Both the position numbers and the translations under genes were made by a program. From positions 1-60,359 of the forward strand of contig NZ_JAILXP010000003.1 in the NCBI RefSeq assembly GCF_020740895.1: a stretch of 60,359 nt of DNA, written 5' to 3'. Origin of the DNA: Streptomyces sp. UNOB3_S3 (GTDB lineage: Bacteria; Actinomycetota; Actinomycetes; Streptomycetales; Streptomycetaceae). Position 1 is the stretch's first letter, and every line of letters begins with the position of its first letter. This document shows positions 48,197 through 56,323 of the stretch, piece by piece. The notes under the pieces were generated by a model that had not been told where the DNA came from, ran no database searches, and saw only the letters and a program-made list of their open reading frames with translations.

Positions 48197-50548
48197 TCAG
48201 CCCGGGGGGCCCGCCACTTCCGTGGCCCAGACGAAGTCGTAGCGCATCTGCCGCCCACCCACCACCGTGCCCTCGTCGCGGTTGCGCATGTTCACCGTGA
48301 AGGACGCCTTCGGCAGGAGCAGCACCTCCTGTTCGTCCGGTTCCCTGGAGAAGTAGGCGATGTCCCTGCCGCTGTGCCCGGTCAGCTCCAGGCAGTACAG
48401 CACCCGGCGGCCCCCGGCGGGCGGGTGCTGGAGGGGCAGGAACTTCTCCGCCTCCGCGCGGCTGCGGCTGGTGCTGGTGAAGCCGCTGAACGACATGCGC
48501 TGCCGGGGCACCAGCTCCCAGCCCGCCCGGTACACCACCCCCGTGACCGGCGGCAGCCTGTCCAGCGCCTCCTGGAGCATGTCGGCGTGCGACTTGGCCT
48601 CCGCCCGCAGCGTGCCCGCGAGGCCGTGCATCCGCCCCCGGACGGCCTCCAGCCGCACCGCGCGCTCCACGTCGGACAGCCCCGGCGCCCGGTAGGCGTC
48701 GATCAACCGCTGAAGCTCCGCGTCCCGCCAGGTGGCGTAGGGCACCTCGACCGCCTGGCCCTGGACCAGCAGGGAGATCATCTCGTCGACCAGCCGGTGC
48801 ACGCCCGTCGCCCCCAGGGCGCCGGGAGCGGACAGGACACGGTTGACGAGCTGGTGGTTGCTCCCGGTGTACTGCGCCAGTGCCAGCAGATACGGAAGGC
48901 GGAGCTCGGTCCCCAGCCGGGACCGCTCCGCGTCCGCCTCCGGCCCCGACAGGCCCTGCCCGGCCAGCCAGCCGGTCAGATCCGCACCCGGGTGCGGCCG
49001 GAGGAGGGCCCGGCGCTTGCGGCGCGCCCCGGCCACCGTACGGTCGTCCACGGTGACCATGCCCCCGTCCCCGGGTGCGGCGAGCGCCTTCTCCTCGTAC
49101 ACGGCCGCGTACGGCAACTCGGGCAGCGCGGCCGTCGGCAGGGTGCTCCTGACGAACGCGTCGAAGTCCCGGTACATCCGGGCGACGTCCTTCGACGAGG
49201 CCGTCAGGCCCGCGAGCGCGGGCAGGCCCGCGGCCTTGGCGCCCCGCAGGATCTCGTACAGCGAGTGGTCACGCCCGGTCAGCATCCACGCGGCGACGGC
49301 GAGGAAGAACCCGCGCTCCGACAGCTCCGACGCCTTCCCGCCCCCCGCGCCACCGCCCGGCACGGCCCGCAGCCAGTGGAAGGCGCTGAGCATCCGGGTG
49401 GTCGTCCCCGAGATCCCCGCCACCAGGGGCGCGCCACGCCCGTGGTGCTTGCGGTACCAGTTGTCGTCCGGGCTCATGGCGAAGACCGCCTGCCCCGGGG
49501 CCCAGGGCAGGGGGAACTCCGGCCCCTCCTCGCCCGGCCCGGTCATCGCGGCCCAGAGCTCCTCGGGAGTGACCGGGTGCCGCAGGGGAGCGAGGTCGTC
49601 GTCGAGGCCCTCGACGGACAGGCCGGTGGTGCTGCGGCGGGCGTGGGCGGTCTCGGCCTCGCTCAGCGGTACGCCCAGGTCGCGGTAGTCGCGCAGGGTG
49701 CGCTTGCCGGGGCCGGTCGAGGGGTCCGGGCGCTCCGTGCGCCGGCGCTGGCTGCGGCCCATCGACAGGGTCGTGCCGGGGCCCTGCTGGACGGTGAGGT
49801 TCCCCAGGGCGAAGACGTCGTCGGCGAACTGCTGCCCCAACTGGCGCGGGAGGCGGCTGAGGAGGCCGCGCGCGGTGCCGCTCAGATAGGCGCGCTGGGC
49901 GTCGAGGGCCTCGGTGTCCAGGCCGAGTTCACGGGCCAGCCGCCGGTCCCCGCCGAGGACGACGCGGTGCAGCAGGGTCTTGAACGACACTTCGCGCTCG
50001 TCGGGGAACGGGTGGGGCTGGGGGCCGTGCTTGTAGTAGGCGGCGTTGTAGAAGGCGGTGACGAGTTCACGGACGGTGGCGGACGAGCCCGGGGCGGTCC
50101 ACTGGAGGAGCCGTTCCCCGGCCTCGCCCTCGGTGCCCACCTGCCCCGCGCTCTGCGGGTCGTCCTTCAGGAACGCGCCCGCTGCCGCGTCCGGAGCGAA
50201 ACCCCGGCTCAGCACTTCGTGGAGCCGGAGCACGGCGGTCCGGGCGGCGCGGCCCACCTCCGGCGCGGCGGCCAGCGCCGCACCGAGCCGCTGTTCGTAC
50301 AGCTCGGCCGCCTGGTGCCAGCCCGGCGCGGCCAGCGCCCGGCGGTGGCCGAACGGCGCCCCGGCGGCGCGCTGCCCGGCGGGGCCGGCCAGGGCGTGGG
50401 CGACGGCGGCGTTGCCGGCCTCCTGCTGGAGGTTCCGCAGCCGTTCCGCCAGGGTCGCGGCGGTGTCCGGCACCGGCTCGGCGGGTGCCGGGGCGGGCGC
50501 CTGCGCGCGCGTGGCGGCGGCCGGCGCGTGCGGCGGGCCGGGGCTCAC
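48197..50548 (-). CDS. Probable eCIS cargo with C-terminal ADP-ribosyltransferase toxin domain
   Basis: The product is 783 aa. The GTG at 50548 is preceded by a perfect AGGAGGT and overlaps the ATPase stop by 4 nt. A disordered Ala/Pro-rich N-terminus leads to RNLQQEAGNAAVAHAL (about 38-53), a motif typical of DUF4157-linked and other injection-system cargo. The middle (about 280-540) is a helical domain with FALGNLTVQQ, LSAFHWLRAV and RGFFLAVAAWMLTGRDHSLY. Residues from about 550 to 765 are an arginine-type ADP-ribosyltransferase: YTGSNHQLVNRVL, Arg674 (VVYRAG), Ser692-Thr-Ser694 (GFTSTS) and the ExE pair Glu739/Glu741 (EPDEQEVLLLP). It would transfer ADP-ribose from NAD to a target protein. 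Its place at the end of the apparatus operon suggests it is loaded into the tube. Confidence 0.85.
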   Translation of the reverse strand: MSPGPPHAPAAATRAQAPAPAPAEPVPDTAATLAERLRNLQQEAGNAAVAHALAGPAGQRAAGAPFGHRRALAAPGWHQAAELYEQRLGAALAAAPEVGRAARTAVLRLHEVLSRGFAPDAAAGAFLKDDPQSAGQVGTEGEAGERLLQWTAPGSSATVRELVTAFYNAAYYKHGPQPHPFPDEREVSFKTLLHRVVLGGDRRLARELGLDTEALDAQRAYLSGTARGLLSRLPRQLGQQFADDVFALGNLTVQQGPGTTLSMGRSQRRRTERPDPSTGPGKRTLRDYRDLGVPLSEAETAHARRSTTGLSVEGLDDDLAPLRHPVTPEELWAAMTGPGEEGPEFPLPWAPGQAVFAMSPDDNWYRKHHGRGAPLVAGISGTTTRMLSAFHWLRAVPGGGAGGGKASELSERGFFLAVAAWMLTGRDHSLYEILRGAKAAGLPALAGLTASSKDVARMYRDFDAFVRSTLPTAALPELPYAAVYEEKALAAPGDGGMVTVDDRTVAGARRKRRALLRPHPGADLTGWLAGQGLSGPEADAERSRLGTELRLPYLLALAQYTGSNHQLVNRVLSAPGALGATGVHRLVDEMISLLVQGQAVEVPYATWRDAELQRLIDAYRAPGLSDVERAVRLEAVRGRMHGLAGTLRAEAKSHADMLQEALDRLPPVTGVVYRAGWELVPRQRMSFSGFTSTSRSRAEAEKFLPLQHPPAGGRRVLYCLELTGHSGRDIAYFSREPDEQEVLLLPKASFTVNMRNRDEGTVVGGRQMRYDFVWATEVAGPPG

Positions 50549-52734
50549 GGTCGTACCTCCTGGGGGAAGGCGGACTCGTCCATGTAGCGGCCGAGCTTGG
50601 CGTACTCCTCGCGGACGGCCGCCAGCAGGTCCGCCAGGGCCACGGGCCGGTCGTCGTCGGCGGCGCGGTAGGCGGCGGTGACGGCACAGCAGCGGATGGC
50701 ACCACCGGACAGGTCGAAGGCCGAGGCGAGCGCCGCGAGCCCGGCCCCGCCGACGTCACCGGCCCGGGGCACGGCCGGGCCCAGACAGCGTTCCCACAGG
50801 GCCCGGCGCAGGGTCTCGTCGGGGGCGGGGAAGTGGACGACGAGGTCGAGGCGGCGCAGGAACGCCGGATCGATGTTGGCGTGCATATTGGTGGTCAGCA
50901 GGGCCAGGCCGTCGAAGGACTCCAGGCGCTGGAGCAGATAGGAGGTGCCGGTGTTGGCGTAGCGGTCGTGGGCGTCCTGGGCGGGTGTGCGCTTGCCGAA
51001 GACGGCGTCGGCCTCGTCGAAGAGGAGGACGGCCTCGTCCGCGTCGGCGGCCGTGAAGATCCGCTCCAGGTGTTTCTCGGTCTCCCCGATGTACTTGTCG
51101 ACGACGGTGGCGAGGTCGACGACGTGGAGGTCGAGGCCGAGTTCGGCGGCCACGACCTCGGCGGCCAGGGTCTTGCCGGTCCCGGACCCGCCGCTGAACA
51201 GGGCGCCGACGCCGCGTCCGCGCCCGCCGCCCGGCCGCATCCGCCACTGGCCCAGGACGCGGTCGCGGTGGCGGACGCGCCGGACGAGGTCGCGCAGCTG
51301 CTCGTGGGGCCGTTCGGGCAGCACGAGGTCGTCCCAGGTGACGGCGGGGCGTACGGGCCGGGCGAGCCGGCCGAGCGCGCCGCCGCTCCAGGACCGGGCC
51401 GCTTCCCGGACGGCGGCGGCGTCCACGGGCACGCCCCGCGCGGCGGCCTGCCGGCGGGCGGCGGTCGCCACGGCATGGATCCGGGCGGGGCCCGCCCGGT
51501 GGCGGGCGCCGGCCGTCACGGCGTCGTCGCCCGCCGCCCCGTCGTCCGTGGCGTGGTCGCCTGCCGTCGGGTCCGGTGCCCAGGGGGTGGGGGAGGAGAG
51601 CTCGTGCCGCCACAGCGCGGCGCGTTCGGCGCGCGTCAGCGGCGGGCAGTCGGCCAGAACGGGTGGGGTGCGCGTCCAGCGGGCGTCCCACGGCCGGTTT
51701 CCGGTGAGCACCAGGGGGACGGGCGCGTCGGCGAGAGGGGCGAGCAGGGCACGGGTCCACCGGTCGTCGGGGGAGCCGAGCGGGCCGATGACCAGACCGT
51801 GGCCGCGCAGCCGGGCTTCGAGCAGCGCGGCCCGGACGGCATCGGCCGGGGGCGCCGCGTGGTCGGCGTCGTCGAGCGCCAGTTGGAGCCCCTGGCGCCC
51901 CGACGCGGCCAGGGCCGCGTGGGCGATGGCGGTGGCGGTGCCGTCGGCGCTGTCGCGCAGATAGACGGGCCACGGGCGGGTGAGCAACCGGGTGACGTGC
52001 CGTACGGCCCCGGCCAGGGGACCGTCCCCCGGAGACGGCGGGGCGGGCGGCGGGGCGAGGAGGGGCCGGAGCGCGGCCGGCATGGTGTCGTCGCCCAGCA
52101 GATGCGCGGTGACACGGTCGGGGACGCGCAGGCCCCGCGTCGGATACGGGCGCGAGGTGTCGACGACCTCCAGCAGCCCGCCGGCGCGCAGCGGCGCGTC
52201 GGGGGAGAACAGCCGGCGGGCGGTGGCGGACACGGCCGGGACACCGCACAGCGTCAGCGCGAGGCCGATGGTGGCGTGCCGGCAGGTGACGTCGTCGTTG
52301 AGATAGCCGTAGCAGCGCTCGAACCGGGCGTCGACGTCGGGAGCGAGCGCGATCAGCAGGACCTGGGTGGCGAGTTCGTCCAGGCCGAAGCCCTCGGCGA
52401 GACGGCGCACGGGTGGCGGCGCCCCGGCGGCCGTCGCCGCGTCCTCCCGGGCACGCACCGAGGCGGCGAGGGCGTCCTCGAAGGACGCGGGCGGCAGGGG
52501 GCCGGTGGGCGCGTCGAGGAGGTGCGGGGCCATGTCGTCGGGGACGTAGAGCCCGTGCAACGGGTCGAAGGGCGTCTCCTCGAGTTCGGGGAGAACACCG
52601 TCGGTGGGATCCTCGCCCGTGCGCCAGGCGATGGCTCGTCGCACGGTGGCCTCGACGACCGCCAGCCGGGCCAGGAGCCAGTCCCCGGGGACGGGCACGG
52701 GCGCACGCGAGGGACGCGCCGTGGGCGCCGTCAT
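50545..52734 (-). CDS. AAA+ ATPase of the injection system (Pvc15-like)
   Basis: The product is 729 aa from the ATG at 52734, overlapping the DUF4255 stop by 4 nt. The N-terminal 500 residues include a first, degenerate ATPase-like region. The C-terminal AAA+ module has Walker A GGSGTGKT (515-522), Walker B LLFDEAD with Asp573 and Glu574, sensor Asn616 (LLTTN) and arginine fingers 627-628 (FLRRLD). FtsH/CDC48-type AAA proteins of this layout are universal eCIS components (Afp15/Pvc15), thought to assist assembly or cargo loading. It is cytoplasmic. The toxin gene follows with a coupled start. Confidence 0.92.
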   Translation of the reverse strand: MTAPTARPSRAPVPVPGDWLLARLAVVEATVRRAIAWRTGEDPTDGVLPELEETPFDPLHGLYVPDDMAPHLLDAPTGPLPPASFEDALAASVRAREDAATAAGAPPPVRRLAEGFGLDELATQVLLIALAPDVDARFERCYGYLNDDVTCRHATIGLALTLCGVPAVSATARRLFSPDAPLRAGGLLEVVDTSRPYPTRGLRVPDRVTAHLLGDDTMPAALRPLLAPPPAPPSPGDGPLAGAVRHVTRLLTRPWPVYLRDSADGTATAIAHAALAASGRQGLQLALDDADHAAPPADAVRAALLEARLRGHGLVIGPLGSPDDRWTRALLAPLADAPVPLVLTGNRPWDARWTRTPPVLADCPPLTRAERAALWRHELSSPTPWAPDPTAGDHATDDGAAGDDAVTAGARHRAGPARIHAVATAARRQAAARGVPVDAAAVREAARSWSGGALGRLARPVRPAVTWDDLVLPERPHEQLRDLVRRVRHRDRVLGQWRMRPGGGRGRGVGALFSGGSGTGKTLAAEVVAAELGLDLHVVDLATVVDKYIGETEKHLERIFTAADADEAVLLFDEADAVFGKRTPAQDAHDRYANTGTSYLLQRLESFDGLALLTTNMHANIDPAFLRRLDLVVHFPAPDETLRRALWERCLGPAVPRAGDVGGAGLAALASAFDLSGGAIRCCAVTAAYRAADDDRPVALADLLAAVREEYAKLGRYMDESAFPQEVRP

Positions 52735-53360
52735 CGTGTGTCTCCCGGCGTCGGCCCGGGCTTGATGTTCTCGTTGACGACCGGTGGCTTCGTCACCCAG
52801 TGGGTGTAGGACTCCGGGACGAACGACAACAGGGGAATGGTGACGGTCGCGTTGATGGTGGGGACGAGCGTGTGCCCGACCGCGCTCCACAGTTCGGTCA
52901 GGGCACGGTCCTCCGTCGGTGGGTGCCCCACGTCCAGCAGCGTCGTCAGCTCCATCTCCTCCAGCTCCGGGGGGAGCCGCACGGGCAGCTCCCGGTCGCG
53001 GGCGAAGCCCACGAGGAGGTCGCCGAGCATGTTGTGGGCGATGAGCGCGTCCGGCGCCCACGCGGCCACCAGGTACGACAGCCGGGCGTACCGGGGCGGG
53101 TCGAACTGCGCCTCCTTGAAGCGGATGGTCCCCAGGGGGCCCAGGGGCAGTCCCCCGTACCGGTGGACCGTGCCGGTCTGTCGCCGGTCCAGGTCCTCGC
53201 GGATGTCGTACAGGTAGACACCGACCGCCTCGGAGCCGGTTGTCTCGCCGAGCCCGGTCTCACGGCCCGGCGGCTGGAACGTGACCGGGAAACCGGGTGG
53301 CAGGCAGGTCATGTCCTGCTGGACGCGCGCCTTCAGCGCCTGGTCGACCAGCTGGATCAT
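52731..53360 (-). CDS. DUF4255 family protein (Pvc16-like tail cap/terminator)
   Basis: The product is 209 aa from the ATG at 53360, overlapping the beta-propeller stop by 4 nt. The start IQLVDQALKARVQQDMTCLP, then VGVYLYDIREDLDRRQTGTV and YARLSYLVAAWAPDALIAHN, ELWSAVGHTLVPTINATVTI fit DUF4255, the eCIS hallmark family whose Afp16/Pvc16 members cap the sheath and set tube length. Its presence with the AAA ATPase distinguishes this locus from a phage tail remnant. Confidence 0.9.
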   Translation of the reverse strand: MIQLVDQALKARVQQDMTCLPPGFPVTFQPPGRETGLGETTGSEAVGVYLYDIREDLDRRQTGTVHRYGGLPLGPLGTIRFKEAQFDPPRYARLSYLVAAWAPDALIAHNMLGDLLVGFARDRELPVRLPPELEEMELTTLLDVGHPPTEDRALTELWSAVGHTLVPTINATVTIPLLSFVPESYTHWVTKPPVVNENIKPGPTPGDTR

Positions 53361-56323
53361 CGCCGTGCCTGCCGCAGGTCGAACGCCGCCGGGGTCGGGC
53401 CGACGAGGCCGAGCACCGTGGTGTCGGCCACGGACACGGCCGAGCCCTCGGTGTCGGCGAGGTACACCCGGGGCGTCGCGGGGCGTGGATCCGGCGCGCT
53501 TCCGGCGAGTGCCCGGCCGGCCGGCACGGAGAAGAGGGGGGTTCCGGTCGTGGTGTCGAGCATGAGGAACGCTCCGTTGTTCTCGCCGGTGACGAAGAGC
53601 AGGGCGCCGTCCGCCGACACCGACACCGATTCGGGCTTGACGATCAGCGGATGGCGCCATGTGGCGACGACCTCGGGCACCCCCCGCGCTCCGGACAGGG
53701 CGATGACCGTGATGGTGTCGTCCCCGTGGCCGGCGACGAAGGCCCGGGCACCGCCCGGGGCGCAGGCCACCCCCATGGGGTCCCGGCCCACGGCCAGCGA
53801 GGTCACCTCGTGGTCTCCCGCCAGCCGTACGCAGTGGACGGTTCCCGCGTCGCGGTCGCTGGCGCAGGCGTGGACGCCGTCGTCGGTGACGGCGACGTCC
53901 CACGGGCGGGAGGTTCCCGGGCTGCCGACCTGGATGGGGGTCACCCCGGAGGTGAGGACGGTGACCGTCCGGCTTGTGAAGTCGGCTATGTATGCCGTGC
54001 CGTCCCCGGCGGCGGCGATCGAGTAGGGCACGTCGTTCTTGTCGAGGGGCAGGGCCTTGGGCTGCCCCTGTACCGCCAGTCGCGTCGTGTCCAGGGTGAG
54101 TACGGCCAGGCACGCGTCGCGCGTGGGGGCGTCCTTGCGGCCCTGGTTGACGACGTACAGGGTGTGGTCGTCCCGGCAGGCGAGCCCGTTGGGCCTGTCG
54201 ATGGGCGCGGCGGGCGACGTGGCGACGACGGTCATCGCGGGTTCGTTCTTCGCCAGTTCGGTGCCGTACACCGTGCCCAAGGGCGTGTCGTCGCTCATCC
54301 AGGCCTTCGAGACGGCCGCGTACAAATACTGTTCGTCGGGGGAGAGGGCGAGTCCGGGAGGGATCCGGATGTCGTTCTCGACCGTGATGGTCCGCCGGTA
54401 TACCGCCGGCTTCGCGGAGATGTCGAAGACCTCCACCGTGGTCCTCTGCGCGGCGGCGTTGGAGACGTAGAGCGTGCGGCCGTCGGACGTCAGGGCGAGC
54501 CCGTAGGGGTTCCTCATGGCCGTGGGCGACTTGGCCACGGCCATGTGGAAGGTCCAGGCGTCGTTCACCGTCGCGCGCTGGAGGACGGATACCGTCCCGT
54601 TCTGGTAGTTGGCGACACACAGCCGGAGTTGATCGGCCGACAGGGCGAGCTCGTGCGGACCCGAGAGGTGTCCTGTCGCCGTGTCGATGGGGTCCAGCCG
54701 CTGCCACCGCTGCGGGCCGGTCCGGGACAGGACGGCGATCCTGCCGCCTGGCTGACCCTCCTGGGTACTGGCGAAGTCGGCGACGTACAAGGTCTTGCCG
54801 TCCCGGGACAGCGCGGCCCCGGTGGGCTGTCGGCAGTCCACGGTGTCGGCGTCGATCGTGTACCGGCCGCCCTTGGGATCGACGAGGGAGACCGTCGCCG
54901 TGCCGGAGTCGGCGGTCACCGCGTACCGTCCGTCGGGAGTGATGGCCACGCCGTACGGGCTCGCGCCGGGCGCCAGGGCGATGGGCGTCACCGTGACCGC
55001 GCCGTCGAAGGTGAGAGTGTCCCCGTGGGCGGGGGTGAGGACGAGGAGGGACGACGAGCCGGGGCCGGTCGCGCAGGCGAACGTCCGGTCGGCGGCGATC
55101 GCGACGTCCCACGGCTGGTGCGGCGCGCCGAGGGCGACGGGAGTGCCGGGCCGGAGCGTACCGAGATCGAGCACCGCCACCTTGTCCGAGACCGAGTCGG
55201 TGGCATAGGCCCACGTGCCGTCCGGTGCCACAGCGGTGTTCACCGGTTTCGAGCCCGTTCCCGTGGTGATCTGGGCTGTCTTGCGAGGAGCGGTGCGTAC
55301 GGTGACGAGGTCTCCGGTGGCCTGGTCGCCGACGTACGCGAAGGCGCCCTCCGGGCCGTGGACCACCCCCGCCGGGACCGCGCCGACGGGTCCGTCCAGA
55401 CGCGTGGGGGCCAGGGTGTCCACGCGGACGGCGGTCAGGGTGCCCGAGGTCTGGCCCACGACGAGCACCGAGGACCCGTCCGGGGCGAAGTCGACGGCGA
55501 CCGGATGAGGGCCGGCCGGGACGGCCACCGGCGTCCCGATCCGTCCGGTGCCCGGGTGCACGGTGGCGACGGACACCGTCGCGGAGCCGTAGTTCGCCAC
55601 GGAGAGCCGGTCGTCCCCGGGACCGAGCGCCAGTGCCCTGGGCTCGGCGCCCACGGGCACGGGCGCACCCACGACCCGGCCTCCCGCGTCGAGATCCAGC
55701 ACCGTCACCCACCCGTCGGCCGTACCGTCGCCCCGGCTCGCGACGTACGCGAAGCGCCCGCTCTTCGCCACCGCGATCGCCCCGGTGGCCCCGGGCACGG
55801 GGACAGCGGCGGCCACGGACGGCGAGCCGGGTGCGCTCACGTCGACCACGGAGACCGTGGCATCCGTCCCGTTGACCACACAGACCCGTCCCGCCTGCCC
55901 GCCCGGGGCCGCCGCCAGCGCGCACGGACCGGCGCCCACCTTCCGTGGGGCGGGCGACAGCCCTTCCTTGTCGAACACCGTCACCTGGCCGCCCGCCCAG
56001 TCGGCCACGCAGACCTGGTCCCCGGTCAGCCCGGCGACCACGGCACACGGGTTGTTCCCGGCGTCGACGGAACGGAGCACCGGGAGGTCCGTGGACCCGA
56101 GGTCCACGACGGACAGCGTCCCGGAGTCGTGGTTCGCGGTGTAGGCGCGGGTGCCGTCCGCGCTGACGGCCACCGCGCGGGGGTTGCTCCCCACCGGCGC
56201 GGTGCGGACGTCAGGGGCGTCCGGCACGGCGAGGCCGGCCACGACCAGGGCGTCCGCACCCCAGTCCGGGGCGACCAGCCGGGGCACCGCCCCGGCCGGT
56301 GTCTCGTCGTTGCTGCCACTCAC
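53357..56323 (-). CDS. Giant YVTN-type beta-propeller protein in the baseplate operon
   Basis: The product is 988 aa from the GTG at 56323, overlapping the baseplate-J stop by 4 nt. It consists almost entirely of about 40-50-residue blades of the form PRAVAVSADGTRAYTANHDS, GTLSVVDLG, repeated some 20 times (PYGVAITPDGRYAVTADSGT, ATVSLVDPK; PYGLALTSDGRTLYVSNAAA). This predicts two to three seven-bladed propellers in tandem. No signal peptide, TM or enzymatic residue pattern is evident. YVTN propellers bind proteins or sugars at surfaces. Position and translational coupling to baseplate and cap genes make it a likely structural or target-recognition part of the particle. Confidence 0.85.
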   Translation of the reverse strand: MSGSNDETPAGAVPRLVAPDWGADALVVAGLAVPDAPDVRTAPVGSNPRAVAVSADGTRAYTANHDSGTLSVVDLGSTDLPVLRSVDAGNNPCAVVAGLTGDQVCVADWAGGQVTVFDKEGLSPAPRKVGAGPCALAAAPGGQAGRVCVVNGTDATVSVVDVSAPGSPSVAAAVPVPGATGAIAVAKSGRFAYVASRGDGTADGWVTVLDLDAGGRVVGAPVPVGAEPRALALGPGDDRLSVANYGSATVSVATVHPGTGRIGTPVAVPAGPHPVAVDFAPDGSSVLVVGQTSGTLTAVRVDTLAPTRLDGPVGAVPAGVVHGPEGAFAYVGDQATGDLVTVRTAPRKTAQITTGTGSKPVNTAVAPDGTWAYATDSVSDKVAVLDLGTLRPGTPVALGAPHQPWDVAIAADRTFACATGPGSSSLLVLTPAHGDTLTFDGAVTVTPIALAPGASPYGVAITPDGRYAVTADSGTATVSLVDPKGGRYTIDADTVDCRQPTGAALSRDGKTLYVADFASTQEGQPGGRIAVLSRTGPQRWQRLDPIDTATGHLSGPHELALSADQLRLCVANYQNGTVSVLQRATVNDAWTFHMAVAKSPTAMRNPYGLALTSDGRTLYVSNAAAQRTTVEVFDISAKPAVYRRTITVENDIRIPPGLALSPDEQYLYAAVSKAWMSDDTPLGTVYGTELAKNEPAMTVVATSPAAPIDRPNGLACRDDHTLYVVNQGRKDAPTRDACLAVLTLDTTRLAVQGQPKALPLDKNDVPYSIAAAGDGTAYIADFTSRTVTVLTSGVTPIQVGSPGTSRPWDVAVTDDGVHACASDRDAGTVHCVRLAGDHEVTSLAVGRDPMGVACAPGGARAFVAGHGDDTITVIALSGARGVPEVVATWRHPLIVKPESVSVSADGALLFVTGENNGAFLMLDTTTGTPLFSVPAGRALAGSAPDPRPATPRVYLADTEGSAVSVADTTVLGLVGPTPAAFDLRQARR

